DNA of 64,000 bases from Pseudomonas nabeulensis (GCF_004682045.1 NZ_QUZT01000021.1:1-64000); one strand, 5' to 3'. Shown: positions 20,458-31,331, numbered from the stretch's first letter. Numbers and translations are program-made. Notes: generated by a model not told the origin, from the letters alone.

Positions 20458-21036
20458 TTAAGGAATCTGTATGCCTTCCGCCAGGAGCATGTCTACCAGT
20501 CGGATGAGCGGCAAGCCAATCAGGCTCGTAGCATCCGGCCCTTCCGTGCTCTGGAACAGGCTCACACCCAGCCCCTCAGCCTTAAAGCTCCCCGCACAGT
20601 CATACGGCTGTTCAATCCGCAGATAGCGCTCGATTCGCTCCACGTCCAGCTCACGCATCTGCACGGTAAACGGCACACAATCGACCTGGCAGTGCCCTGT
20701 CTTGGTATTCAGCAGTGCCAACCCGGTCAGAAAGCTGACCCGCTTGCCGCTGGCGGCCAATAACTGTTCGCGGGCATTTTCAAATGTGTGGGGCTTGCCG
20801 ATAATACGCCCCTCAAGCGCTGCCACCTGGTCGGAGCCGATGATCAAATGCCCGGGATGATCAGCAGCGAGCGCGCGTGCCTTCTGTTCAGCCAGGCGCT
20901 TGACCAGCTCCACGGCTGACTCGTTCGCGCGGTGGCTTTCGTCGATATCCGGCGAGCTGCAGATGAATGGCAAGTGCAGGCGGCTCAGCAATTCCCGGCG
21001 ATAAACCGAGCTGGAGGCGAGTAATAAAGGCAGCAT
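20458..21036 (-). CDS. maf: Maf-like nucleotide pyrophosphatase
   Basis: House-cleaning pyrophosphatase hydrolysing non-canonical or modified nucleoside triphosphates, 192 residues. Family motifs: the N-terminal LLLASSSVYRRELLSRL, the central GSDQVAALEGRIIGKP and EQLLAASGKRVSFLTG, and the C-terminal GSFKAEGLGVSLF. Two in-frame ATGs lie 6 bases apart; the inner one (21036) has GAGGAG at the better distance. It is divergent from yceD. Confidence 0.9.
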   Translation of the reverse strand: MLPLLLASSSVYRRELLSRLHLPFICSSPDIDESHRANESAVELVKRLAEQKARALAADHPGHLIIGSDQVAALEGRIIGKPHTFENAREQLLAASGKRVSFLTGLALLNTKTGHCQVDCVPFTVQMRELDVERIERYLRIEQPYDCAGSFKAEGLGVSLFQSTEGPDATSLIGLPLIRLVDMLLAEGIQIP

Positions 21037-21104
21037 GGGCATCTCCTCAGGGCAGCCGGGGATTCTAGCTGCGTGACCGGCTGACGCACAGGGCTGAATT
21101 TCCT

Positions 21105-21132
21105 TTGACATGGCTGGGTGCATCCCTATAAT
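21105..21132 (+). promoter_or_regulatory. Consensus sigma-70 promoter of the yceD-rpmF-plsX-fab operon
   Basis: TTGACA and TATAAT, both perfect hexamers, are separated by 16 bp. Transcription would start at about 21139-21140, only two or three bases before the yceD ATG. Confidence 0.9.
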
Positions 21133-21141
21133 GCTGCGCCT

Positions 21142-21672
21142 ATGTTGAATGACCCGATTCCACCTCACGTTGACCCGCGCAAATTGGCTGATCGTGGCAC
21201 TTCCCTTCAAGGTGAGTTGCTGCTGGCCGATTTGGAGAGACTCTGCGACCCGCTTTCCGACACTGTCGGTACGGTCCAGGCCAAATTCGTTTTTGAACGA
21301 GATGAACGTAAATCTGTGGTAATCCACAGTTTTATCGACACCGAAGTCAAGATGGTTTGCCAGCGTTGTCTTGAGCTGGTCACCCTGCCGATCCATAGCG
21401 AGTGCAGTTATGCTGTGGTGAAGGAGGGTGCGAATACCCAGTCGTTGCCGAAAGGTTATGACGTGCTGGAACTGGGCGAAGATCCTTTGGATCTGCATGC
21501 ACTGATCGAGGAGGAGCTTCTGCTCGCCTTGCCCATTGTGCCTGCTCATCATCCGGAAGAATGCCAGCAGCCGGCGGGCCTCGATGACGAGCCCGAACCG
21601 AGCGAGGACGAGGTAACGCGGTCCAACCCGTTCAGTGTATTGGCGCAGTTAAAGCGTGACCCAAACGTTTAG
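21142..21672 (+). CDS. yceD: YceD (DUF177) family protein
   Basis: 176-residue conserved protein encoded ahead of rpmF across bacteria; implicated in 23S rRNA accumulation in E. coli and plants. It carries the paired cysteines CQRC (about residue 73) and a later EECQ, plausible metal ligands, and an acidic C-terminus ending SNPFSVLAQLKRDPNV. The N-terminus MLNDPIPPHVDPRKLADRG matches the Pseudomonas family closely, which fixes the ATG. There is no Shine-Dalgarno, and the consensus promoter ends 9 bases upstream, so the mRNA is probably leaderless. Confidence 0.92.
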   Translation: MLNDPIPPHVDPRKLADRGTSLQGELLLADLERLCDPLSDTVGTVQAKFVFERDERKSVVIHSFIDTEVKMVCQRCLELVTLPIHSECSYAVVKEGANTQSLPKGYDVLELGEDPLDLHALIEEELLLALPIVPAHHPEECQQPAGLDDEPEPSEDEVTRSNPFSVLAQLKRDPNV

Positions 21673-21685
21673 GAGTTAATCAATT

Positions 21686-21868
21686 ATGGCTGTTCAGCAG
21701 AACAAAAAATCCCGCTCCGCCCGTGACATGCGCCGTTCGCACGACGCTCTCGAGGCAAGCACCCTGTCCGTAGAAAAGACCACCGGTGAAGTTCACCTGC
21801 GTCACCACGTATCGCCAGAAGGCGTATACCGTGGCCGTAAAGTGATCGACAAGGGCGCTGACGAGTAA
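21686..21868 (+). CDS. rpmF: 50S ribosomal protein L32
   Basis: 60 residues: [21 protein letters not shown] with the basic N-terminus and the Pseudomonas-type C-terminus [13 protein letters not shown]. It has a good ribosome site (TTTAGGAGTT) and lies 13 bp after yceD and 4 bp before plsX, so growth-coupled expression links ribosome and lipid synthesis. Confidence 0.97.
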
Positions 21869-21872
21869 TCAC

Positions 21873-22883
21873 TTGTCTGCTCTAGTCATCGCGATAGACG
21901 CAATGGGCGGGGACTTCGGTCCCCGCAGCATTGTTCAGGCCTGCATTGCCAGCCTGTCCGCTACACCCTCGCTGCACCTGACCCTCGTCGGTCAACCCTC
22001 CTTACTTGAAGAACTGATTGCCAGCCATCCGGCGGTGGATCGCGCGCGCCTGACGATTACGCCAGCCAGCGAAACCATCACCATGGATGAAAAGCCGGCG
22101 GCGGCCCTGCGGGGCAAGCCTGACTCTTCGATGCGGGTGGCCCTTGAGCTGCTGCGTGATGGCAAGGTGCAAGCCTGTGTCAGTGCGGGCAATACCGGGG
22201 CGTTGATGGCGTTGTCGCGTTTTGTGCTCAAGACGTTGCCGGGGATTGACCGGCCGGCGATGGTCGCAGCGATCCCGACGCAGAAGGGCTATTGCCAGCT
22301 GCTGGACCTGGGCGCGAACGTTGATTGCAGTGCCGAGCACCTGCTCCAGTTTGCCGTGATGGGATCGGTGGCCGCCGAGGCTCTGGGCGTGGCTCGGCCG
22401 CGCGTGGCCTTGCTGAATATCGGCACCGAGGACATCAAGGGCAACCAGCAGGTCAAGCTCGCCGCTACCTTGTTGCAAGGTGCGCCGGGCTTGAATTACA
22501 TCGGCTTTGTCGAGGGTGACGGGTTGTACCGTGGCGAAGCGGATGTGGTGGTGTGTGACGGGTTTGTCGGCAACATCCTGCTCAAATCCAGCGAAGGCTT
22601 GGCGACCATGATCGCTACGCGTATCGAAGCCCTATTCAAACAGAATCTGGTTTCGCGCATTGTTGGCGCCTTGGCGTTGCCGTTGATGCGCCGCCTGCAG
22701 GCCGACCTGGCGCCAGCGCGGCATAACGGTGCGAGTTTTCTTGGTCTGCAAGGCATCGTGGTGAAAAGCCATGGTTCGGCCGGCGTGGAGGGCTTTCAAA
22801 GCGCCATCGCGCGGGCGGTGATCGAGATCCAGGAAAACCTGCCGCAACGCTTGCACGGCCGTCTTGAGGACTTGTTGCCTTAG
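21873..22883 (+). CDS. plsX: Phosphate acyltransferase PlsX
   Basis: Makes acyl-phosphate from acyl-ACP, the first step of phospholipid synthesis with PlsY. The 336-residue protein starts [12 protein letters not shown] and contains [30 protein letters not shown] and [14 protein letters not shown]. The start is TTG, four bases after rpmF, with no separate ribosome site, implying translational coupling. Confidence 0.95.
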   Translation: MSALVIAIDAMGGDFGPRSIVQACIASLSATPSLHLTLVGQPSLLEELIASHPAVDRARLTITPASETITMDEKPAAALRGKPDSSMRVALELLRDGKVQACVSAGNTGALMALSRFVLKTLPGIDRPAMVAAIPTQKGYCQLLDLGANVDCSAEHLLQFAVMGSVAAEALGVARPRVALLNIGTEDIKGNQQVKLAATLLQGAPGLNYIGFVEGDGLYRGEADVVVCDGFVGNILLKSSEGLATMIATRIEALFKQNLVSRIVGALALPLMRRLQADLAPARHNGASFLGLQGIVVKSHGSAGVEGFQSAIARAVIEIQENLPQRLHGRLEDLLP

Positions 22884-22949
22884 GCGAATCGGCCCGGAAA
22901 TGCTTAAATGTGACCGGCCAGTTCAATTGACCATCCAATCTGTCAGTTT

Positions 22950-22981
22950 CGTGCGCTCCCACCGTAGGAGTGCGCATTTTT
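22950..22981 (+). terminator. Possible attenuator between plsX and fabD
   Basis: TGCGCTCC pairs with GGAGTGCGCA (two-base bulge) around a short loop and is followed by five T. It would reduce read-through from the upstream operon into fabD. Confidence 0.5.
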
Positions 22982-23009
22982 GACGACCAGATCATTAGGG
23001 GCTTGTTAC

Positions 23010-23948
23010 ATGTCTACATCCCTCGCATTCGTCTTTCCAGGGCAGGGTTCGCAGTCCCTCGGCATGTTGGCCGAGCTGGGCGCGCAATACCCGCTGATCC
23101 TGGACACCTTCAAGGAAGCTTCCGATGCCCTGGGCTACGACCTGTGGGCACTGACCCAGCAAGGGCCGGAAGAGCAACTCAATCAAACCGATAAAACCCA
23201 GCCGGCCATCCTGACCGCCTCGATCGCCTTGTGGCGCTTGTGGCTGGCAGAAGGCGGCGCGCGCCCGGCGTTCGTGGCCGGTCATAGCCTGGGCGAATAC
23301 AGCGCCCTGGTAGCGGCGGGCAGCCTGACCCTCGGCGAAGCGGTCAAGCTGGTCGAGCGTCGTGGCCAATTGATGCAAGAAGCCGTTCCGGCGGGGCAGG
23401 GCGGCATGGCCGCGATCCTGGGCCTGGACGACGCGGTAGTGATCGAAGCCTGTGCCGAAGCGGCCCAAGGTGAAGTGGTCAGCGCGGTGAATTTCAACTC
23501 CCCTGGCCAGGTGGTGATCGCCGGCGCCAAGGCTGCCGTTGAGCGTGCCATCGAAGGCTGCAAGGTCCGTGGCGCCAAGCGTGCGCTGCCGTTGCCGGTC
23601 AGCGTACCGTCGCACTGCGAGTTGATGCGTCCGGCGGCCGAGCGTTTTGCCGAGTCCATTGCCGCCATCAACTGGCAGGCGCCGCAGATTCCGCTGGTGC
23701 AGAACGTCAGCGCGGCCGTGGCCGCCGACCTCGACACCCTCAAGCGTGACCTGCTGGAGCAGCTCTACAAGCCCGTTCGCTGGGTTGAATCGGTCCAGAC
23801 CCTGGCGGCCAATGGCGCCACAGAGCTGGTCGAATGCGGTCCGGGCAAGGTCCTGGCCGGTCTGAACAAGCGCTGCGCCGACGGTGTGTCGACCGCTAAC
23901 CTCAATACCCCGGATGCCTTCGCTGCCGCTCGTGCGGCACTGGCCTGA
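23010..23948 (+). CDS. fabD: Malonyl-CoA:ACP transacylase
   Basis: Loads malonate onto AcpP for fatty-acid elongation. 312 residues: AFVFPGQGSQSLGM at the N-terminus, the nucleophile Ser about 93 in GHSLGEYSAL, and His about 202 in VPSHCELM. The start at 23010 has AGGGG nine bases upstream; the longer frame from 22980 is not family-like. fabG follows after 19 bp. Confidence 0.96.
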   Translation: MSTSLAFVFPGQGSQSLGMLAELGAQYPLILDTFKEASDALGYDLWALTQQGPEEQLNQTDKTQPAILTASIALWRLWLAEGGARPAFVAGHSLGEYSALVAAGSLTLGEAVKLVERRGQLMQEAVPAGQGGMAAILGLDDAVVIEACAEAAQGEVVSAVNFNSPGQVVIAGAKAAVERAIEGCKVRGAKRALPLPVSVPSHCELMRPAAERFAESIAAINWQAPQIPLVQNVSAAVAADLDTLKRDLLEQLYKPVRWVESVQTLAANGATELVECGPGKVLAGLNKRCADGVSTANLNTPDAFAAARAALA

Positions 23949-23967
23949 AGAATTAGGAGAAGCCTGC

Positions 23968-24711
23968 ATGAGTCTGCAAGGTAAAGTTGCACTGGTTACC
24001 GGCGCAAGCCGTGGCATTGGCCAGGCGATCGCCCTGGAACTGGGCCGTCAAGGCGCCGTTGTGATCGGCACCGCCACTTCCGCCTCGGGCGCCGAGCGTA
24101 TCGCCGCGACCTTGAAGGAAAACGGCGTGCAAGGCACTGGCCTTGAGCTGAACGTGACCAGCGATGAGTCCGTGGCTGCAGTGCTGGCCGAGATCACTGC
24201 ACAGTTTGGCGCGCCGGCGATTTTGGTGAATAACGCCGGTATCACCCGCGATAACCTGATGATGCGCATGAAAGACGACGAGTGGTACGACGTGGTCGAC
24301 ACCAACTTGAACAGTCTGTTTCGCCTGTCCAAGGGCGTTTTGCGTGGCATGACCAAGGCGCGTTGGGGTCGAATTATCAATATTGGCTCCGTAGTGGGTG
24401 CCATGGGCAACGCAGGCCAAGTAAACTACGCCTCCGCCAAGGCCGGCCTGGAAGGTTTCAGCCGTGCATTGGCACGTGAAGTCGGTTCGCGGTCGATTAC
24501 GGTCAACTCGGTGGCCCCTGGGTTCATCGACACCGATATGACCCGCGAACTGCCGGAAGCACAGCGTGATGCGTTGCTGACGCAGATTCCGCTGGGCCGT
24601 CTGGGCCAGGCTCAAGAGATCGCGAATGTGGTGTCTTTCCTGGCATCCGACGGTGCGGCATACGTGACTGGGGCTACAATCCCGGTGAACGGCGGGATGT
24701 ACATGAGTTAA
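23968..24711 (+). CDS. fabG: 3-oxoacyl-ACP reductase FabG
   Basis: NADPH-dependent reductase of the fatty-acid cycle. The 247-residue short-chain dehydrogenase has the cofactor motif TGASRGIG (11-18), NNAG (88-91), Ser 141, and Tyr 154/Lys 158 in YASAK. AGGAGA lies before the ATG at 23968. It lies between fabD and acpP in the standard order. Confidence 0.97.
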   Translation: MSLQGKVALVTGASRGIGQAIALELGRQGAVVIGTATSASGAERIAATLKENGVQGTGLELNVTSDESVAAVLAEITAQFGAPAILVNNAGITRDNLMMRMKDDEWYDVVDTNLNSLFRLSKGVLRGMTKARWGRIINIGSVVGAMGNAGQVNYASAKAGLEGFSRALAREVGSRSITVNSVAPGFIDTDMTRELPEAQRDALLTQIPLGRLGQAQEIANVVSFLASDGAAYVTGATIPVNGGMYMS

Positions 24712-24881
24712 ATTGTGACGGATCGCTTCAAAAAAATGTCATACGAGCTGTCTAAAATCCGTTATAAAGCTGCAACTTAATTTATAGGCAGATGGTTGGG
24801 CGGGTACGTGGTGAAGCTTTCAGTTGAAAAGCTGAAAAGGCTTTCTATACACTTACCCACTGGCCAGCTGCCTGAATTTGT

Positions 24882-24901
24882 CCATTAGGAGTTAAACAAG
24901 G
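24882..24901 (+). promoter_or_regulatory. acpP ribosome-binding region, complementary to the RgsA sRNA
   Basis: CCATTAGGAGTTAAACAAGG covers the acpP Shine-Dalgarno and ends one base before the start codon. The minus strand at 30945-30964, inside the sRNA called RgsA, is its complement at 19 of 20 positions. Pairing would block ribosome entry. RgsA has been reported to repress acpP in P. aeruginosa. Confidence 0.8.
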
Positions 24902-24902
24902 T

Positions 24903-25139
24903 ATGAGCACCATCGAAGAGCGCGTCAAGAAAATCGTCGCCGAGCAACTGGGCGTTAAAGAAGAAGAAGTGGTCAACACTGCTTCCTTCGTAGAAGACCT
25001 GGGTGCCGATTCCCTTGACACCGTTGAGCTGGTGATGGCTCTGGAAGAGGAATTCGAGACCGAAATCCCGGACGAAGAAGCTGAAAAAATCACTACTGTT
25101 CAAGCTGCTATCGACTACGTTACTGCCCACCAGGCGTAA
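24903..25139 (+). CDS. acpP: Acyl carrier protein
   Basis: Acidic 78-residue carrier for growing acyl chains. The phosphopantetheine attachment site is Ser 37 in [10 protein letters not shown]; the rest is the canonical four-helix sequence. The 190-base gap after fabG probably carries its own promoter (an AT-rich stretch with TATAAA at 24763-24768), allowing the high acpP expression seen generally. It is followed by a strong terminator and then fabF. Its ribosome-binding region matches the target site of the sRNA encoded at 30905-31022. Confidence 0.98.
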   Translation: MSTIEERVKKIVAEQLGVKEEEVVNTASFVEDLGADSLDTVELVMALEEEFETEIPDEEAEKITTVQAAIDYVTAHQA

Positions 25140-25166
25140 TAGTTTTTAGTCGTCGCTTGCTGTTGG

Positions 25167-25205
25167 GAAAAACCGCACTGCTGTTACAGCGTGCGGTTTT
25201 TTCTT
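25167..25205 (+). terminator. Terminator after acpP
   Basis: AAAAACCGCAC pairs with GTGCGGTTTTT around a 12-base loop that can itself fold, followed by a T run. It separates highly expressed acpP from fabF. Confidence 0.88.
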
Positions 25206-25248
25206 TAGCTCTAAAGCAAAGTGTCGTCATTAGAAAAAGGAGAGTGCT

Positions 25249-26493
25249 GTGTCGCGTAGACGCGTCGTAGTCACCGGTATGGGTATGTTGTCGCCACTGG
25301 GTACGGATGTGCCGAGCAGTTGGCAGGGCATTCTGGCTGGCCGCAGTGGTATTGGTCTGATCGAACACACGGACCTTTCTGCCTATTCCACCCGTTTTGG
25401 CGGCTCGGTAAAGGGTTTCAATGTCGAGGAATACCTCTCGATCAAAGAGTCCCGCAAACTCGACCTGTTCATTCAATACGGCCTGGCAGCCGGTTTTCAG
25501 GCAGTGCGTAACGCTGGCCTGGAAGTCACCGACGCCAACCGTGAACGCATCGGCGTGGCCATGGGTTCGGGTATTGGTGGCCTGACCAATATCGAAGAAA
25601 CCAGCCGCACGCTGCACGATACTGGCCCCCGTCGAATTTCACCGTTCTTCGTGCCGGGCTCGATCATCAATATGATTTCCGGCTTCCTGTCCATCCACTT
25701 GGGTGCACAGGGGCCTAACTACGCCATCGCCACCGCGTGTACCACCGGTACGCACTGCATCGGCATGGCGGCGCGCAACATTGCCTACGACGAAGCTGAC
25801 GTGATGATCGCCGGCGGCGCCGAGATGGCCGCCTGCGGCCTCGGCATGGGCGGCTTTGGCGCGTCCCGTGCGCTGTCGACCCGCAACGACGAACCCACTC
25901 GCGCCAGCCGTCCGTGGGACAAGGGCCGTGATGGTTTCGTCCTGTCCGACGGCGCCGGTGCCCTGGTGCTGGAAGAGTTGGAACACGCCAAGGCGCGTGG
26001 TGCCACCATCTACGCCGAGCTGATCGGCTTCGGCATGAGCGGCGACGCCTACCACATGACTTCGCCACCGTCCGACGGTGCCGGTGCGGCGCGTTGCATC
26101 ACCAATGCCCTGCGCGATGCGAAGGTCAATGCCGACCAGGTGCAGTACATCAACGCCCACGGCACCTCCACGCCGACCGGCGACCTGGCGGAAGCCGAGG
26201 CCATCAAGTCGGTGTTTGGCGAGCACGCCTACAAACTGGCGGTCAGCTCCACCAAGTCCATGACTGGTCACCTGTTGGGTGCGGCGGGCGCGGTCGAGGC
26301 GATCTTCAGCGTGATGGCCATCAAGGATCAGGTCGCGCCGCCGACCATCAACCTCGATGAGCCGGACGAAGGCTGCGACCTGAACTTCGTACCGCACGAA
26401 GCGCAGCCGATGCCGATCGATGTGGTGTTGTCCAACTCCTTCGGCTTCGGTGGCACCAACGGTTCCCTGGTGTTCCGCCGGTTCGCCGAGTGA
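25249..26493 (+). CDS. fabF: 3-oxoacyl-ACP synthase II (KAS II)
   Basis: Condenses malonyl-ACP with acyl-ACP. 414 residues with the Cys-His-His triad: Cys 164 in ATACTTGTH, His 304 in NAHGTST and His 341 in [14 protein letters not shown] start with AAAGGAGA upstream. Its stop overlaps the pabC start by one base. Confidence 0.97.
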   Translation: MSRRRVVVTGMGMLSPLGTDVPSSWQGILAGRSGIGLIEHTDLSAYSTRFGGSVKGFNVEEYLSIKESRKLDLFIQYGLAAGFQAVRNAGLEVTDANRERIGVAMGSGIGGLTNIEETSRTLHDTGPRRISPFFVPGSIINMISGFLSIHLGAQGPNYAIATACTTGTHCIGMAARNIAYDEADVMIAGGAEMAACGLGMGGFGASRALSTRNDEPTRASRPWDKGRDGFVLSDGAGALVLEELEHAKARGATIYAELIGFGMSGDAYHMTSPPSDGAGAARCITNALRDAKVNADQVQYINAHGTSTPTGDLAEAEAIKSVFGEHAYKLAVSSTKSMTGHLLGAAGAVEAIFSVMAIKDQVAPPTINLDEPDEGCDLNFVPHEAQPMPIDVVLSNSFGFGGTNGSLVFRRFAE

Positions 26494-27308
26494 TGGACAG
26501 CTGGGTCGACGGTCAGCCAGCGGACAGCGTGCCCCTGAAAGATCGCGGCCTGGCGTATGGCGATGGGCTTTTTGAAACCATCGCCGTGAAGGCCGGGCAG
26601 CCTGTGCTGCTCGACCGTCACCTGCACCGTCTCGATGAGGGATGCAGGCGCCTCGCTTTGGTTGCGGATCACGGGGTGATCCGCAACGAAGTGCTGGCCT
26701 ATGCCGCCGCCCTCGGTAACGGCGTTCTCAAGTTGATCCTGACCCGTGGCGACAGCCTGCGCGGTTATGGCATCAACCCCGGCGCCCCGGTGCGCCGTCT
26801 CTTGCAGGGCAGTGCGCCCGCGACCTATCCCCTGGCCCATGGAACCGACGGCATTTGCCTGTTTCCGTGCGCTACCCGTTTGTCTGAGCAACCGTTGCTG
26901 GCCGGGCTCAAACACCTCAATCGCCTGGAGCAAGTGATGGCCCGTGCCGAATGGCAGGATGCCGAACACGCTGAAGGCTTGATGCTGGACATGTCCGGTC
27001 GGGTCATCGAAGGCGTATTCAGCAACCTGTTCCTGGTGCGTAACGGCTTGTTACTAACCGCCGATCTGAATCGCTGCGGTGTTGCGGGCGTAATGCGCGC
27101 CGAGATCCTGGCTCAGGCGCAAACCCTGGGCATCCCGGTGGCCGTGGCCGACATCAGCGTTGAGCAGTTGCAACAGGCCGACGAAGTGTTTGTCTGCAAC
27201 AGCGTCTATGGCATTTGGCCGGTGCGTGGCTGCGCTGAGATGAGCTGGTCGGTTGGGCCGCTCACCCGTAAACTGCAGGGCATTGTTCGCGCGCTATTGG
27301 ATATTTGA
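26493..27308 (+). CDS. pabC: 4-amino-4-deoxychorismate lyase
   Basis: PLP enzyme releasing pyruvate to form p-aminobenzoate for folate. The 271-residue fold-type IV transaminase-like protein has the N-terminal DRGLAYGDGLFETI, the PLP lysine in LKHLNRLEQV, and EGVFSNLFLV near the cofactor phosphate. The ATG at 26493 overlaps the fabF stop; a GTG three bases earlier is possible. The fabF-pabC-mltG-tmk-holB order is conserved in gammaproteobacteria. Confidence 0.93.
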   Translation: MDSWVDGQPADSVPLKDRGLAYGDGLFETIAVKAGQPVLLDRHLHRLDEGCRRLALVADHGVIRNEVLAYAAALGNGVLKLILTRGDSLRGYGINPGAPVRRLLQGSAPATYPLAHGTDGICLFPCATRLSEQPLLAGLKHLNRLEQVMARAEWQDAEHAEGLMLDMSGRVIEGVFSNLFLVRNGLLLTADLNRCGVAGVMRAEILAQAQTLGIPVAVADISVEQLQQADEVFVCNSVYGIWPVRGCAEMSWSVGPLTRKLQGIVRALLDI

Positions 27309-27309
27309 G

Positions 27310-28419
27310 TTGATACGAAAACTGGTTGTACTGCTGCTGGTCGGTGTGTTCTCGGCGGCTTTGGTGTTGGGCTATGGCGCCTGGAAATACGACTCTGCCC
27401 TCAAGCAGCCTTTGCACCTGACCGAGGAGCAATTGCTCGACGTGCCTGCGGGGGCCACACCCACTGGCACCTTCAATCGCCTGGAAGCTGACGGTGTACT
27501 CGACGGCGCCTTCTGGTTGCGTCTGTACTGGCGTTTCAACCTCGATGGCCAGCCGTTGCACAGCGGCGAATACCGCATGTCCCCCGGCATGACCGCTCAG
27601 GAGTTGATCGGCCTGTGGCAGCGTGGCGAAGTGGTGCAATACAGCCTGACCCTGGTGGAAGGCTGGAATTTTCGCCAGGTCCGCTCGGCCCTGGCCAAAC
27701 ACGAAAAAATCGTACAAACCCTGTCGGGCCTCAGTGACAGCGAAGTCATGGAAAAGCTCGGCCACGCCGGCGTGTTTCCCGAAGGACGATTCTTCCCCGA
27801 CACCTATCGCTTCGTGCGTGGCATGAGCGATGTCGAGTTCCTGAAAAAAGCCTACAACCGGCTGGACGATGTACTCGCCCAAGAGTGGAGCAAACGCGCC
27901 GCCGATGCGCCGTACACCGAACCCTATCAAGCGCTGATCATGGCCTCCCTGGTGGAGAAAGAGACCGGCGTACCCGAGGAGCGTGGGCAGATTGCCGGCG
28001 TCTTTGTCCGCCGCCTGAAAATCGGCATGCTGTTGCAGACCGATCCCACGGTGATCTACGGCCTGGGTGAGCGCTACAACGGCAAGTTGACCCGCGCGCA
28101 TCTCAAGGAAGCCAACCCCTATAACACCTACATGATTGCCGGGCTGCCGCCGACGCCCATCGCCATGGTGGGCCGCGAGGCGATCCATGCGGCGCTGAAC
28201 CCGGTGCCGGGCAGCAGCCTGTATTTCGTCGCCCGTGGCGATGGCAGCCATATTTTCTCCGATGACCTGGATGCGCATAATGCGGCGGTGCGCGAGTTTC
28301 AGCTCAAGCGCCGTGCCGATTACCGCTCCAGCCCGGCACCGTTGGTAAAACCGGTGGAAGAGGCAGCACCCGCTGCCGAACCTGCGCCGGAAACGGCCGC
28401 GCCGCAAAGCCCGCAATGA
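27310..28419 (+). CDS. mltG: Endolytic murein transglycosylase MltG
   Basis: Inner-membrane enzyme cutting nascent glycan strands. 369 residues: a short cytoplasmic start, one membrane helix (about 4-22), LysM-like then YceG catalytic domain with the glutamate in SLVEKETGVPEERG and the motif LQTDPTVIYGLG, then NPYNTYMIAGLPPTPI. A Pro/Ala-rich C-terminal tail of about 30 residues extends past the domain. The start is TTG one base after the pabC stop, without a strong ribosome site. Confidence 0.92.
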   Translation: MIRKLVVLLLVGVFSAALVLGYGAWKYDSALKQPLHLTEEQLLDVPAGATPTGTFNRLEADGVLDGAFWLRLYWRFNLDGQPLHSGEYRMSPGMTAQELIGLWQRGEVVQYSLTLVEGWNFRQVRSALAKHEKIVQTLSGLSDSEVMEKLGHAGVFPEGRFFPDTYRFVRGMSDVEFLKKAYNRLDDVLAQEWSKRAADAPYTEPYQALIMASLVEKETGVPEERGQIAGVFVRRLKIGMLLQTDPTVIYGLGERYNGKLTRAHLKEANPYNTYMIAGLPPTPIAMVGREAIHAALNPVPGSSLYFVARGDGSHIFSDDLDAHNAAVREFQLKRRADYRSSPAPLVKPVEEAAPAAEPAPETAAPQSPQ

Positions 28420-28429
28420 CTCTGACTAA

Positions 28430-30053
<1,624 letters not shown>

Positions 30054-30116
30054 ATTCCGTGGCCGACGGGTGTATCGTTGGCCAGACACTTTCCGTGACT
30101 CAAGTTGTAACTTCCT

Positions 30117-30902
30117 ATGCTCGTAGATTCCCATTGCCACCTTGATCGCCTCGACCTTGCCCAGCACGGCGGTTCCCTCGATGCGGCCCTCGACGCCGCA
30201 CGCCAGCGTGGGGTAGGGCACTTCCTGTGCATTGGCGTCAGCGCCGAAAACGCCGCCGACGTCAAAGCCCTCGCCGAGCGTTATGCCGATGTGGACTGTT
30301 CGGTCGGCATCCACCCGCTGGACCTCAAGCCCGGCGAAGCCCCGGCCCTCGATTGGCTGTTGGGCGAGCTCAACCATCCGCGCGTGGTGGCGATTGGCGA
30401 AACCGGCCTGGATTACCACTACGAACCCGAAGCCGCCGAGTTGCAGCAGGCGTCCTTCCGCCTGCACCTGCACGCCGCCCAGCAGACCGGCAAACCGGTG
30501 ATCGTCCACACCCGCGGCGCCCGTGCCGACACCTTGACGCTATTACGCGAAGCCGCGCTGCCTCAAGCGGGCGTGCTGCATTGCTTCACCGAAGATTGGG
30601 AGATGGCCAAGGCCGCGCTGGACCTGGGGTTCTATATTTCCCTGTCGGGCATCGTCACGTTCCGCAATGCCGATGCGTTGCGGGATGTGGCGCGTCAGGT
30701 GCCGTCTGACCGTTTGCTGGTGGAGACTGACTCGCCGTACCTGGCGCCCATCCCCCATCGTGGCAAACCGAACTTGCCGGAATATGTGCGTGATGTAGCG
30801 GATTACCTGGCCATGCTGCGCGGTGAGTCCGTAGAGCGCTTTGCCGAACAGACCACCGAGAACTTCAAGCGCCTGTTCCCGCTGGCCCACGTCAAATCCT
30901 AG
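30117..30902 (+). CDS. TatD-family metal-dependent hydrolase (YcfH type)
   Basis: Probable DNase or deacylase of the TatD family, 261 residues. Metal ligands are visible in DSHCHLDRL, GETGLDYHY, IVHTRG, LHCFTED and ETDSPYLAP. It is the last gene of the holB operon; the sRNA gene rgsA ends on the opposite strand only two bases beyond its stop. Confidence 0.9.
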   Translation: MLVDSHCHLDRLDLAQHGGSLDAALDAARQRGVGHFLCIGVSAENAADVKALAERYADVDCSVGIHPLDLKPGEAPALDWLLGELNHPRVVAIGETGLDYHYEPEAAELQQASFRLHLHAAQQTGKPVIVHTRGARADTLTLLREAALPQAGVLHCFTEDWEMAKAALDLGFYISLSGIVTFRNADALRDVARQVPSDRLLVETDSPYLAPIPHRGKPNLPEYVRDVADYLAMLRGESVERFAEQTTENFKRLFPLAHVKS

Positions 30903-30904
30903 GC

Positions 30905-31022
30905 AAAAAAAACCCGGGTTCTGGGGGGTGAATCCGGGCTAAGACCATTAGGAGTAAAACAAGGGTACGCGGTCCGTTGGTACCCAGGTCGGCGCGTCAC
31001 TTGGGGGAGATGTCACGCCGAC
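30905..31022 (-). ncRNA. rgsA: RgsA-like small regulatory RNA
   Basis: About 118 bases on the minus strand. A sigma-S type -10 (CAATACTT) lies 6 bases upstream of the predicted start. The RNA folds into GTCGGCG/CGCCGAC, then GGGTAC/GTACCC, then a single-stranded segment, and ends with a hairpin CCCGGATTC/GAACCCGGG (one mismatch) and eight T. The single-stranded segment (30964 to 30945) is complementary to the acpP ribosome site at 19 of 20 bases. In P. aeruginosa the RpoS-dependent RgsA sRNA (about 120 nt) lies next to the tatD-like gene and represses acpP. Location, length, promoter type and target site all agree. A plus-strand reading (hairpin plus six T at 31071-31076) lacks a promoter and is less likely. 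Confidence 0.85.
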
Positions 31023-31027
31023 AGTTC

Positions 31028-31035
31028 AAGTATTG
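31028..31035 (-). promoter_or_regulatory. Sigma-S-type -10 element of rgsA
   Basis: Minus-strand CAATACTT differs from the RpoS consensus CTATACTT at one base. Upstream on the same strand is the 12-bp palindrome CAGTCGCGACTG (around 31055-31066), centred near -38, which may bind a regulator. Confidence 0.65.
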
Positions 31036-31331
31036 ATCAGTATCCGATTCAGTCCAGTCGCGACTGATCGTTTTTTAAACAGATTTGGAATACTCGCGCT
31101 TCGCTTGAGTTCTCATTAAGCAGGTGCACGGCAATAGTTGTTGCGTATTATTTCTGACTGTAAGGCGATGATTCGTTGGCGAGGGGTCAGGAAAGTGCGC
31201 AGATTGTTCACATAGGCGTTGCTCGGCGACCGTTCAGTCGGGATAATCCCTCGCATCGGCTAAATCGTATCGCCACATATCCGTGGCCCTGCGCATCCCG
31301 CCCCCCATTCACCTTTGCAGACTTCTTCCTC

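Noticed and set aside
24712..24902. Defined acpP promoter
   Set aside because: TATAAA at 24763 is attractive, but no -35 at a good distance is visible, so no separate feature is given.
30945..31076. sRNA read on the plus strand, ending at the six T at 31071-31076
   Set aside because: No promoter precedes it, whereas the minus strand has a sigma-S-like -10 and the acpP-complementary segment; hairpins alone do not fix direction.
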